NCBI GenBank assembly: GCA_902776945.1
Contig: CACYSH010000012.1
Location: 1 to 33,048, forward strand
Source of the DNA: an uncultured Ruminococcus sp.
GTDB taxonomy: Bacteria; Bacillota; Clostridia; Oscillospirales; Ruminococcaceae
DNA: 33,048 bases
Direction: 5' to 3'
Shown: positions 25,074 to 33,048 of the stretch, one piece after another
How positions within the stretch are numbered: the first letter of the stretch is position 1
How the letters are laid out: every line of letters starts with the position of its first letter
Position numbers and translations under genes: made by a program
Notes under the pieces: generated by a model
Database searches by the model: none
What the model saw: only the letters and a program-made list of their open reading frames with translations
What the model was told of the DNA's origin: nothing

Positions 25074-26519
25074 ATGAAACTTTCCGAGCTTATCAAAGAA
25101 CTTGACATAAGTACGGAGCTTGACCCCGAAACGGAGATAACGGGGCTGACCTCCGACACGAGAACCACGCTGCCCGAGGGGTTCGCGTTTGTGTGCATCA
25201 AGGGCGGGACTTTCGACGGTCACAACGCCGCAAAGGAAATGTCCGAACGCGGCGCAAGGGTGGTCTTCTGCGAGCATGACATGGGACTGCCGAATCAGAT
25301 AATCGTCAGCGACACCCGCGGGCTGTACCCGCATCTGTGCGCGGCATGGTTCGGACACCCCGAGAGAGAGCTTACCATGATAGGCGTTACAGGAACGAAC
25401 GGCAAGACGACTATCACGACCGTTCTTAAAAAGGTACTCATGATGTTCGGCAAAAAATCGGGGCTTATCGGCACTTGTCAGAACGAGATAGGCGACGAGA
25501 TTCTCGCCACCGCCCGCACCACGCCCGAGCCGTATGACCTTTTCGAGCTGCTGCGCAAAATGGCGGACGCGGGCTGCGAATACGTCGTTATGGAGGTATC
25601 CTCGCAGGGGCTTGAACAAAAGCGCACGGGTCCGTGTCATTTCAAGCTGGGTGTGTTTACCAATCTTACGCAGGATCATCTTGACGTACACGGCACCATT
25701 GAGAATTATTACCAGGCTAAAAAGCTGCTGTTCTCGATATGCGACAAGGCGATAATCAACACCGACGACGAGTACGGCAGGCGCTATCTTTCCGAAATAA
25801 CTATCCCCTCGCTGACCTACGCGGCGGAGGGCGAGGCAGAGCTTACCGCCGACAAGATCACCCTTGCGGCAGGCGGGGTAAGATACATCTACCGCTGCGG
25901 CGACGTTTCGAGGAATGTCAGCTTTGCTATGCCCGGGCTTTTCAACGTGTCAAATTCGCTGGCGGTCATCGCCTGCGCGAGAGAGCTTGGACTTGACGAA
26001 AAGGAAGTAATAGCGGCACTCGGCAAAATGACGGGCGTTCGCGGCAGAGCGGAGGTCGTGCCGACAGGCAGAGACTTCACCGTGATCTGCGACTACGCCC
26101 ACACCCCCGACGCACTCGAAAACGTGCTTAAAGCCATGAAAAACGGCGCTAAGGGCAAAGTCAAATGCTTGTTCGGCTGCGGCGGAAACCGCGATTCAAA
26201 AAAGCGTCCGCTTATGGCTAAGGCGGCGGCGGCAAACTCCGATTTTATGATAATCACGAGCGACAACCCCCGCAATGAAGAGCCTGACGCGATAATCGAG
26301 GATATTCTGAAAGGGCTTGACGGCTGCACAACGCCGTATATCCGCATAACCGACAGACGCGAGGCTATCCATTGGGCGGTCAGAAATGCCGAAAAGGACG
26401 ATATTATCGTGCTGGCGGGTAAGGGTCATGAGGACTATCAGATACTTGCGGGCGGCAAGAAGATACATTTTGACGAGCGCGAGGTAGTTGCCGAAGCGCT
26501 TGAAGAGCTGAAAAATTAA
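25074..26519 (+). CDS. murE: UDP-MurNAc-tripeptide synthetase, meso-DAP type
   Basis: Adds the third stem-peptide residue to UDP-MurNAc-L-Ala-D-Glu. 481 residues with the three Mur-ligase domains. ATP loop GTNGKTT (107-113), the lysine expected to be carbamylated in YYQAKKLLF (about 216), and the specificity motif DNPRNEEP with DNPR at 397-400. DNPR marks enzymes that use meso-diaminopimelate, not lysine, so this organism has A2pm-type peptidoglycan. The ATG follows an AAGGGACG site. It is separated from ftsI by a composite repeat and from murF by 90 bp. Confidence 0.95.
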   Translation: MKLSELIKELDISTELDPETEITGLTSDTRTTLPEGFAFVCIKGGTFDGHNAAKEMSERGARVVFCEHDMGLPNQIIVSDTRGLYPHLCAAWFGHPERELTMIGVTGTNGKTTITTVLKKVLMMFGKKSGLIGTCQNEIGDEILATARTTPEPYDLFELLRKMADAGCEYVVMEVSSQGLEQKRTGPCHFKLGVFTNLTQDHLDVHGTIENYYQAKKLLFSICDKAIINTDDEYGRRYLSEITIPSLTYAAEGEAELTADKITLAAGGVRYIYRCGDVSRNVSFAMPGLFNVSNSLAVIACARELGLDEKEVIAALGKMTGVRGRAEVVPTGRDFTVICDYAHTPDALENVLKAMKNGAKGKVKCLFGCGGNRDSKKRPLMAKAAAANSDFMIITSDNPRNEEPDAIIEDILKGLDGCTTPYIRITDRREAIHWAVRNAEKDDIIVLAGKGHEDYQILAGGKKIHFDEREVVAEALEELKN

Positions 26520-26609
26520 AGGATCTTTCTTTGCACACAAATAAACATTGCAAAAAATAAACAGACAAAATTTTTTATAAACAGGATAAGAAAAAAGAGG
26601 TGTGACGAT

Positions 26610-27998
26610 ATGGAACCTATTAGATTGTCCGAGATCGTGCAGGCGGTCGGCGGGAGCTTCGGCTTTCCGCAGGATATGGATACCCTGATAACTTCGGTGT
26701 CCACCGACACGAGAACTATCGGGAAAAATTCCGTCTTTATCGCGCTGAAGGGTGATAAATTCGACGGTCACGATTACGGAGCAAAGGCTGCCGGGCTTGG
26801 CGCGGAGGCGGTCATAGCCGAACGCCCGGTCGAAGGCGCAAAGTGCATTATCGTTGATTCGACACACCGTGCGCTGCAGGCGCTGGCGCATTACTACCGC
26901 AAAAAGTTTGATATACCCGTCGTGGGCGTTACCGGCAGCGTCGGCAAGACCACGACAAAGGATATGATAGCACTTGTTATCTCCAAAAAATACAAAACCG
27001 TCAAGACAGAGGGCAACTTAAATAACGAGATAGGTCTGCCGAAAACGCTTTTCGGCATTGACAGCTCCACCGAAGCGGCGGTAATCGAAATGGGTATGAA
27101 CCATTTCGGCGAAATTTCGCGGCTTAGTATGTGCTGCGAGCCTACTATTGCCGTTATTACCAATATCGGACATTCGCACATCGAATATTTAGGCTCCCGC
27201 GAGGGCATTTTAAAGGCAAAAATGGAAATACTCGACGGCGCGGATTATGCGGCACCGCTCGTTCTTCCCCTTGAGGATAAAATGCTTTCGCAGATCGAGC
27301 CGCGCCACGGCAGGCGGATAGTTTTCTGCTCAACGCAGGGCGCCGGCAAGGGCAAAAAGAAAAAGCCCGATGTATGGGCGACGGACATCGTTCCCGACGC
27401 AGAGGGCATTTCGTTCACAATAGGCTACGAAGGCGGCAGCGTTCCCGCGAGGATAAACTGTCTCGGCGAGCATAACATAGCCAACGCGCTTATCGCCTTT
27501 ACGGTCGGTAAACTGCTTGACATCGAACCCGAAAAAATGGCGGAGGCTATCGGCGAATTTAAACCGCAGGGCATAAGGCAGAATATACGTTCGGTACGCG
27601 GCATGACGTTTATCGTCGATTGCTACAACGCCGCGCCCGATTCGATAAAGGCGGCGCTTTCGGCACTCGGACAGACGGCGGTTCCCGAAGGCGGCAGACG
27701 TATCGCCGTGCTTTCGGATATGCTGGAGCTTGGCACCAAGTCGAAAATGCTCCATAAGCTGGCGGGCGAATATGTCGGCGCTTCAAAGGCGGAACTGCTC
27801 TACTGCTGCGGCGAGGAAGCGAAGAATTACGTCGAGGGCGCAGTGAAAAAGGGCATGGCTCCCGAAGCCTGCCGTTATTTTGAAAGCAAGGACGAAATGA
27901 CCGAAGCGCTCAAAGCCGACCTGCGCGAGGGCGACGCGGTGCTGTTCAAGGCAAGCCGCGGCATGGAGCTTGAAAGCGCGGTAAATGCTCTGGAGTAA
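26610..27998 (+). CDS. murF: UDP-MurNAc-tripeptide--D-Ala-D-Ala ligase
   Basis: Adds D-Ala-D-Ala to complete the UDP-MurNAc-pentapeptide. 462 residues. N-terminal domain SVSTDTRTIGKNSVFIALKG (29-48), ATP loop GSVGKTTTK (109-117), TEGNLNNEIGLPKTL (about 135-149) and the C-terminal-domain segment DCYNAAPDSIKAAL (about 335-348) are diagnostic of MurF. GAGGTG lies 8 nt before the ATG. It overlaps the next gene by 14 bp, indicating coupling. Confidence 0.95.
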   Translation: MEPIRLSEIVQAVGGSFGFPQDMDTLITSVSTDTRTIGKNSVFIALKGDKFDGHDYGAKAAGLGAEAVIAERPVEGAKCIIVDSTHRALQALAHYYRKKFDIPVVGVTGSVGKTTTKDMIALVISKKYKTVKTEGNLNNEIGLPKTLFGIDSSTEAAVIEMGMNHFGEISRLSMCCEPTIAVITNIGHSHIEYLGSREGILKAKMEILDGADYAAPLVLPLEDKMLSQIEPRHGRRIVFCSTQGAGKGKKKKPDVWATDIVPDAEGISFTIGYEGGSVPARINCLGEHNIANALIAFTVGKLLDIEPEKMAEAIGEFKPQGIRQNIRSVRGMTFIVDCYNAAPDSIKAALSALGQTAVPEGGRRIAVLSDMLELGTKSKMLHKLAGEYVGASKAELLYCCGEEAKNYVEGAVKKGMAPEACRYFESKDEMTEALKADLREGDAVLFKASRGMELESAVNALE

Positions 27999-28998
27999 GC
28001 TCGGCGTAACGGCTGTAATGCAGTTGGCTCTCGGCTGGGTGCTGGGGCTTATGCTGATACCCGTATTCCGCCGCATGAAGACCGGGAAATATTCGCCGTA
28101 CATCGGCGACCGTTTCCGCACGGACGGCAGCGAGCCTGCTTTCGGCGGCGTGAACGCGCTTATCGTCTACGCCTTCGGGTGCTTTGTGGCGGCGGCGTTC
28201 TGCGAAAGCGGCGGCAGGCTCATTGCGGCGGCGGTGTTCGCGGCGGTCGCAGCTCTGCCGGGGGTGCTTGACGATCATCTGCTTGACAGGCTCGGCAAAA
28301 ACGCAGGTGTACGGACGAAAATAAAGCTCGGGTACACCTTCGCGGCGTGTCTTGTGTACGCGGCGGCGGCAAGGCGGCTCGGATATGCGGGAACGGAGCT
28401 GATACTCCCCTTCCGGCTCGGGATAATTCCGCTCGGAATTGCTTATGTGCCCGTTTCGGCGGCGGTCATGACGCTCATTATATACAGCTTTCGCGTGATG
28501 AACCGTTTCGGTACCGACGAGGAAACCTGCATAGGCGGGCTTTCCTACGCAGTCGGGGCGGTGGGTGCGCTCGGACTTTCGGCGGCGGGAACGGCTGTCC
28601 GCTCGGACGAGATAACGGCTTTGGGGCTTGTCACAGCGGCGGCGCTGATGTCGGGACTGTTTTTCGGGCTGGCACCCGCAAAGCACCGAAGCGGCTCATC
28701 GGGAGGATCTTTCACAGGGGCTGCGGCTGCGGCGGGACTTGTTCTCACGGAGAATTTGCAGCTGTGCGTGGTATTCGCGGCGGCGGCGGCTTTCATCGAC
28801 GCTCTCTGCGCGGCGGTGCAGTTTTTAAGATACCGCCGCACGAAAAGGCTGTGGCTCATGGGAACATCGCTGCATCATCATTTAAAGAACAAAAAGTACG
28901 GCGAATACGCGGTAATAGGTGTATTTGCCGTTATCACGCTTACAGCGGACGCGGCGGCGGTATGGTACGCGGTCTATCTGTACAAAAGCTATCTGTAA
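27985..28998 (+). CDS. mraY: Divergent MraY-like phospho-MurNAc-pentapeptide transferase
   Basis: 337 residues with about ten membrane helices, in the normal mraY place after murF. Recognisable family features are IPVFRRMKTGKY (25-36), the AspAsp pair D96-D97 in GVLDDH, and LMGTSLHHHLKNKK with the HHH motif (297-299). Other landmarks are altered: the GTPTMGG segment reads DGSEPAFGG, the NLTDGLDGLA motif is replaced by NRFGTDEETCIGGLS (173-187), and the GDxGSLALGG loop that carries the third catalytic aspartate reads SGSSGGSFTG (236-245). Composition is extremely rich in Ala and Gly. It may be a fast-evolving functional MraY or a paralogue with another role; the symbol is positional. Confidence 0.65.
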   Translation: MLWSKLGVTAVMQLALGWVLGLMLIPVFRRMKTGKYSPYIGDRFRTDGSEPAFGGVNALIVYAFGCFVAAAFCESGGRLIAAAVFAAVAALPGVLDDHLLDRLGKNAGVRTKIKLGYTFAACLVYAAAARRLGYAGTELILPFRLGIIPLGIAYVPVSAAVMTLIIYSFRVMNRFGTDEETCIGGLSYAVGAVGALGLSAAGTAVRSDEITALGLVTAAALMSGLFFGLAPAKHRSGSSGGSFTGAAAAAGLVLTENLQLCVVFAAAAAFIDALCAAVQFLRYRRTKRLWLMGTSLHHHLKNKKYGEYAVIGVFAVITLTADAAAVWYAVYLYKSYL

Positions 28999-29034
28999 CA
29001 AGATTTATCATAATATTGGAAGAAAGGAATCGAA

Positions 29035-30369
29035 ATGGCAGCGAGTATTGAAAAGCTCTCCGCGCAAAAGGCGGTCAAGGCGATAAAAAAGCGCGGCGGG
29101 AACAATTTCCGCTTTATCGCGCTCGAAATAGACAAAACCTTTTTCGCGCTGATAATCATTCTGCTCGTACTGGGCATAACAATGATGTTCTCGGCAAGCT
29201 ACGCGGCGGCGCAGCAGGAATGGGGCGACGAATATTATTATGTAAAAAATCAGACGTTATGCGCGGGACTGGGGCTTATTGCCATGTTCGTTGCCTCGTA
29301 CCTTGATTATAACTTCTTTAATAATACAAAGATCGCGTACATCTTCTTTATTGCGAGCTACCTGCTGTGTCTTTATACCTCGTTTTTCGGCATAGAGCGA
29401 GCGGGCGCAAGAAGATGGATAAATTTAGGCGTTATGTTCCAGCCGTCGGAGATACTTAAAATCTCATACATATTCGTGTTCGCGTACATTCTCTCGATAA
29501 ATCACAAAAAGTTCGAAAAGAGCCTTAAACACTGCATAGCGCCGTTTATTATCATCATGGGTATGACGGCGGGACTTCTCATGCTGCAAAGACACATGAG
29601 CGCCGTAATGCTTTTCGTGGTGATAGGCGTTGCCATGATGTTTTCAAGCGGTATGCCGCGCAAGAATTTCTGGAAGTTCATCGGGCTGTGTACGCTTGGC
29701 GGACTGATCGGGCTGGCGGGGCTTGTCCTCATGAAGGGCGGCAACTTCGGCTACATCACCGACCGTATCGAAAGCTGGAAAGACCCGATGTCCGATATTG
29801 CCGACACCACGCATCAGACCTACGAGTCTCTGCTGGCGATAGGCTCGGGCGGGTGGTTCGGACTGGGCTTCGGCGAATCGCGGCAGAAGTACCTTTATCT
29901 GCCCGAATCGCAGAACGACTTTATCTTCTCGATAATCGTTGAGGAGCTTGGCTTTGCGGGCGGATTGGCTGTTGTGCTGCTGTTTGTGGTGTTTGTTTTC
30001 AAGGGCTTGCAGATCGCGGCGAATGCCCGCGACCGTTTCGGCACACTTGTTGCGACGGGGATAACCGTGCAGATCAGCTTGCAGGCGTTCCTTAATATAA
30101 TGGTTGCTACGAACGGATTCCCGAATACCGGTATATCGCTGCCGTTTTTCTCGGCGGGCGGTACGGCGCTGATATTGCAGCTTTGCGAAATGGGCGTGCT
30201 GCTTAGTATATCAAGGCAGAATCTGAGGAGCAGTACCGCAAAGCGTATCAGGGCGAAGGACGAAGCAAGAAGGGCTGAGGACGAGATCAAGAAAAAGGCG
30301 GCAGAAAAAAAGCGTATAGAAACAAAGCGTGCGGAACCAAAACCGAAGGGACAGGAAGCCCGCAAGTAA
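29035..30369 (+). CDS. ftsW: Septal peptidoglycan polymerase FtsW (SEDS family)
   Basis: 444 residues with about ten membrane helices. SEDS glycosyltransferase that polymerises lipid II in partnership with the class B PBP encoded upstream. Conserved segments: ARRWINLGVMFQPSEILK (125-142), GSGGWFGLGFGES (270-282) and LPESQNDFIFSIIVEELG (289-306), where D295 matches the catalytic aspartate of the RodA/FtsW family. The motif near residue 186 reads LQRHMSA where many homologues have PDLGTA or PHLS. The C-terminal tail (about 398-444) is a highly charged K/R/E/A stretch predicted cytoplasmic. The ATG follows GAAAGGAA. SpoVE and RodA are alternatives. Confidence 0.9.
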   Translation: MAASIEKLSAQKAVKAIKKRGGNNFRFIALEIDKTFFALIIILLVLGITMMFSASYAAAQQEWGDEYYYVKNQTLCAGLGLIAMFVASYLDYNFFNNTKIAYIFFIASYLLCLYTSFFGIERAGARRWINLGVMFQPSEILKISYIFVFAYILSINHKKFEKSLKHCIAPFIIIMGMTAGLLMLQRHMSAVMLFVVIGVAMMFSSGMPRKNFWKFIGLCTLGGLIGLAGLVLMKGGNFGYITDRIESWKDPMSDIADTTHQTYESLLAIGSGGWFGLGFGESRQKYLYLPESQNDFIFSIIVEELGFAGGLAVVLLFVVFVFKGLQIAANARDRFGTLVATGITVQISLQAFLNIMVATNGFPNTGISLPFFSAGGTALILQLCEMGVLLSISRQNLRSSTAKRIRAKDEARRAEDEIKKKAAEKKRIETKRAEPKPKGQEARK

Positions 30370-30641
30370 GGGCAAACCAAAAGTCTTAGGAAGGGTTTCC
30401 CCCAGAGACTGAGCGGTTCAAGCATCATGAGAAATAGCAGGAATCCGATTCGGTCAAAAATAAAATCGGTAATTTTAAGAAAAGCCCACAAAAATAAAGT
30501 GAATGATTCTGCAAAATTGGGCGGAAACAAATAAATTGCCGATTTTATTTTGCGAAAGAGCGCAGCGATTTTCGCAAAATAGACAGCGCCTTGCTAATGT
30601 TCATTTGCATAACGGGCGGGAGCAAGCCCCTGCCCTACAAG
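30370..30641 (+). repeat. Long composite intergenic repeat, copy 7
   Basis: Begins at the base after the ftsW stop with GGGCAAACCAAAAGTCTTAG. The central hairpin is deleted and the sequence passes directly to CCCCCAGAGACTGAGCGG and GTTCAAGCAT. B-block arms are at 30457-30475 and 30533-30551 (19 bp, one mismatch). It ends GCCCTACAAG. It has the same order and orientation relative to the upstream gene as the other two long copies. Confidence 0.9.
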
Positions 30642-30844
30642 AATTTTACGGGACACATAATATTGCATGAGCGAGACCGCTCGTCCGTGAGCGCCCACAA
30701 AACCGCGATTTTACAGCATTTTTGAACAGTTTAGTGCAAATAGTGGGCAAGTCCCCGCCTGCAATAAACGTCTGAAAACGTATGTCGATCATTATAAATT
30801 CGGCACAAACATAAACCAACTGAAACCAAAGGAGTTGAGCGCAA
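30642..30844. other. Gene-free spacer before murG
   Basis: About 200 bp without a coding frame or clear promoter. A segment GTGGGCAAGTCCCCGCCTGC near 30746-30766 resembles the right end of the composite repeat and may be a remnant of a further copy. Confidence 0.4.
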
Positions 30845-31981
30845 ATGCTCAGAGTATTGCTCGCAGGAGGCGGCACGGCGGGTCATGTGAACCCCGCGCT
30901 TGCTATCGCAGAGGTAATTAAGGCTAACCGCCCAGACGCGGAATTTGCTTTCGCGGGGAACCCCGAAAAGCTGGAGGCGAAGCTCGTCCCGCAGGCGGGG
31001 TATAAATTCTATCCGATACAGGTCGAGGGCTTTCAGCGCAGGATAAGTGCCGAAAATATCAAGCGCAATATCCACGCCGTAAAATGCCTGATGAAGACCG
31101 GAAAGACCTCTAAGGCGATAATCAGGGACTTCAAGCCCGATCTCGTTATAGGCACGGGCGGCTACGTCGCGGGGCCCATTGTCCGCACCGCCGCAAAAAT
31201 GGGTATAAAGACCGCTATCCACGAGCAGAACGCCTATCCCGGCGTGACAAACAAGCTGCTCTCGAAATACGCCGACGCAGTTATGCTCACCGTCGAGGAG
31301 GCAAAAAAGTACCTCGACCCGAAGATAAAATACACCGTCACCGGACTGCCCGTGCGCTCCGGTTTTTCTAAGATAACAAAGGAACAGGCGCGGCGCGAGC
31401 TGGGATTCCCGCAGGATGCAGTGGTCATTCTATCGACGGGGGGAAGTCTCGGCGCGGGGGCGATAAACTCCACCGTGCTTGACCTTATCGCCTGGTACAA
31501 GCAGAGCGGCACAAAGGTCTGCCATATCCATTCCTACGGCGGCAACGGCAGAGAGACCGAGTTCGAAAAGTGCCTTAAAAACAAGGGCGTTGACTTCGAA
31601 AACGACCCTACGCTTATCGTTAAGGAATACATCAACAATATGCCGACCTGCATGGCGGCTGCCGACCTTGTTATATCGCGCTGCGGCGCAAACGCCCTTA
31701 CCGAGCTTGAAGCAATGGGGCGCGGTTCGATACTCGTACCCTCGCCGATAGTCGCGGGAAATCATCAGTATCACAACGGAATGGTGCTTCAAAAGGCGGG
31801 CGCGGCAATAGTCATCGAGCAGAAGGACTTGACAAGCGAATGGCTAATCAACACGGTAAAGAGCCTGCTCTCCGACCGTGAGCGGCTGCGTTCGCTTTCG
31901 GAAAAGGCGGCGGGACTTTATATCGCCGACACCAACGACAGGATCTTTGGCGCTCTCAGACCGCTTATCGGGAATAAATAA
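30845..31981 (+). CDS. murG: UDP-GlcNAc--lipid I GlcNAc transferase
   Basis: Adds GlcNAc to lipid I on the inner membrane face to make lipid II. 378 residues, GT-B fold. The N-terminal glycine loop LLAGGGTAGHVNPALAIAE (5-23) and second loop GTGGYVAGPIVRTA (about 102-115) are present, with HEQNAYPGVTNKLL (about 125-138) and the UDP-GlcNAc-binding SRCGANALTELEAMGRGSIL (about 278-297). AAAGGAG is 10 nt before the ATG. Its substrate would be the lipid I made by MraY, which makes the divergent MraY upstream notable. Confidence 0.95.
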   Translation: MLRVLLAGGGTAGHVNPALAIAEVIKANRPDAEFAFAGNPEKLEAKLVPQAGYKFYPIQVEGFQRRISAENIKRNIHAVKCLMKTGKTSKAIIRDFKPDLVIGTGGYVAGPIVRTAAKMGIKTAIHEQNAYPGVTNKLLSKYADAVMLTVEEAKKYLDPKIKYTVTGLPVRSGFSKITKEQARRELGFPQDAVVILSTGGSLGAGAINSTVLDLIAWYKQSGTKVCHIHSYGGNGRETEFEKCLKNKGVDFENDPTLIVKEYINNMPTCMAAADLVISRCGANALTELEAMGRGSILVPSPIVAGNHQYHNGMVLQKAGAAIVIEQKDLTSEWLINTVKSLLSDRERLRSLSEKAAGLYIADTNDRIFGALRPLIGNK

Positions 31982-32016
31982 TTTTTTTCCCGAACAGCGA
32001 AAGGATGATAAAAAAT

Positions 32017-32889
32017 ATGGCAAGACAACCCAAAATGGACACCATTGAAACGCCAGATCTCGGGCATCTTGACAGCGAGCAGACCGAGAACCTGAACAAT
32101 CAGAGCGTTACGGGCAGGGCTGACGACCGCTCGGGAAAGCCTATTTCAGAATTTATGCCCGTTTCGCACGACGGCAAGGAATTTACGATAAAGAAAAAAA
32201 AGGACGACAGCAAGCAGCCCATAGACGGCGAGACCATGAACGAGGAGTTTTCCACCAAAAGCACCCGCGACGCGAAAAACCGCGGTCCGCTCGACCACAT
32301 GGAACAGGGCGTGCTGGTCAACGGCAGCTATATTGCGCGTAAAACGGTAATAAAGTTCCTGCTCATAGTGCTGGGGATAATCATCTTCGTGCTGTTTTTC
32401 ATACCGCCGAGCTTCACGCCCAACAAGAGCGAATGCAGCTGCCGCTACGAGGACATCTTCGCGGAAAAGGGCGCTTCGCAATACAAAACGGACATAATGA
32501 GTACGGGCTATGTTTACAACATCGACGCGATGTCGAGCGACGTTTCGGAAAGCTACCGTATCTGCACGGTGGCTTTTGATGTGAACAATTTCCTGCCGAT
32601 AGAATTGCAGCTAAAGGATTTCGCCGTTGCGAGCGGCGGCGATTTTAAAGATCACATCGTTTATGTTTACGTCGATAACGACGCAAAAACTATCGCCGCA
32701 ATGGAGAAAAAGACCGTCAAGGTCAATATCCTCATAAACAAGGCGGGGCTTTCGGAGGGTGAATTTGACAGAGCGATAACCTCATTGAGGCTGACGACTA
32801 AGGGAATGAAAAAGCTGGGTGTGATACCTTGCATTCCCGGTTTTATGAAGGTCTCGGACGAAATTTCGTTCGACCCGAATGTGAAGTAA
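32017..32889 (+). CDS. Uncharacterised single-pass membrane protein following murG
   Basis: 290 residues from the ATG at 32017 (AAGGATGA about 11 nt upstream; an ATG four codons earlier overlaps that site). A hydrophilic, charged cytoplasmic part (1-108) with a lysine cluster at 58-63, one membrane helix (about 111-129), then an extracellular domain of about 160 residues with a CSC motif at 140-142 and one more cysteine near the C-terminus. It holds the place where ftsQ/divIB often follows murG and shares that topology, but no POTRA-type pattern is evident. Function unknown; a divisome role is inference from position. Confidence 0.75.
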   Translation: MARQPKMDTIETPDLGHLDSEQTENLNNQSVTGRADDRSGKPISEFMPVSHDGKEFTIKKKKDDSKQPIDGETMNEEFSTKSTRDAKNRGPLDHMEQGVLVNGSYIARKTVIKFLLIVLGIIIFVLFFIPPSFTPNKSECSCRYEDIFAEKGASQYKTDIMSTGYVYNIDAMSSDVSESYRICTVAFDVNNFLPIELQLKDFAVASGGDFKDHIVYVYVDNDAKTIAAMEKKTVKVNILINKAGLSEGEFDRAITSLRLTTKGMKKLGVIPCIPGFMKVSDEISFDPNVK

Positions 32890-32953
32890 GAGCAAACTGA
32901 CCGACAGCAGGCGCGATATATTGAACTGTTTCTATAAATGAGCGCTTTTTGTC

Positions 32954-33048
32954 ATACTATTCCTCGACCAAATTCGTGACAAGATTCGCCGCCATGGACA
33001 CGAGTGCCAAGGATGACGACGAAGGCTAACTGGCGTTAGTCGAGGAGG
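32954..33048. repeat. MITE-like element, family C copy 2 (reaches window edge)
   Basis: Begins with the 23-bp arm ATACTATTCCTCGACCAAAT plus TCG (32954-32976), continues with ACAAGATTCGCCGCCATGGA (a close match to the reverse complement of the middle of the copy at 17377-17446), and then has about 40 extra bp. GTCGAGGA (33039-33046) at the very end resembles the start of the opposite arm. The outer boundary is cut off or lies just outside the window. Confidence 0.75.

Noticed and set aside
24780..25691. Minus-strand frame of 303 codons across the repeat and the start of murE
   Set aside because: Its N-terminal half is antisense murE and its C-terminal half is the composite repeat; no start signal or homology.

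Overview
The window looks like a chromosomal segment of a Gram-positive, Clostridia-type anaerobe, most likely an Oscillospirales/Ruminococcaceae-like gut bacterium (inference). The grounds are a MurE with the meso-diaminopimelate motif DNPR, a dcw cluster starting mraZ-rsmH-ftsL-ftsI with a PASTA-tailed penicillin-binding protein, an F-type ATP synthase with a predicted sodium-type c subunit, a eukaryotic-like Ser/Thr kinase/PP2C set, and near-consensus sigma-A promoters (TTGACA-17-TATAAT) before most transcription units. No phage, IS transposase, CRISPR array, rRNA or tRNA was seen.

Layout. 1-204 (minus): the first 68 codons of metG. 587-2888 (plus): a three-gene polysaccharide unit, gtrA-like flippase, family 2 glycosyltransferase and wecB, ending in a bidirectional terminator. 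2918-10048 (minus): a complete ATP synthase operon in the order atpI-B-(zinc-ribbon gene)-E-F-H-A-G-D-C. Its unusual points are an extra 88-residue CxxC protein between atpB and atpE, a truncated epsilon subunit, and a c subunit with two carboxylates in the ion site. 10369-19431 (minus): a signalling block made of a PP2C phosphatase, a kinase-(74 aa)-PP2C operon whose kinase has an external MORN-repeat domain, a duplicated-HTH regulator, and a membrane-bound EAL phosphodiesterase. 20193-32889 (plus): the division and cell-wall cluster mraZ, rsmH, ftsL, ftsI, murE, murF, a divergent mraY, ftsW, murG and an unknown single-pass membrane protein. murD is absent from its usual place and no recognisable ftsQ follows murG.

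The main structure not explained by genes is a family of dispersed intergenic repeats. Seven copies share the core CAAAAGTCTTAGGAA, usually with a CACGAGCAAGCTCGTG-like hairpin. Three of them extend to about 270-385 bp with a second inverted repeat (AAAATCGGCAATTT / AAATTGCCGATTTT) and a common right end (GCCCTACAAG-like). They fill most of the longer gaps, usually just after a stop codon. A separate MITE-like palindrome (arms ATACTATTCCTCGACCAAAT) occurs at 17377-17446 and again at the right edge of the window.

In function, the window joins energy conservation (ATP synthase), a phosphorylation and c-di-GMP sensory block, and peptidoglycan synthesis and division. The kinase and phosphatase genes beside the dcw cluster could act on wall synthesis, as PASTA kinases do elsewhere, but this kinase carries MORN repeats instead of PASTA domains and the link is only positional.
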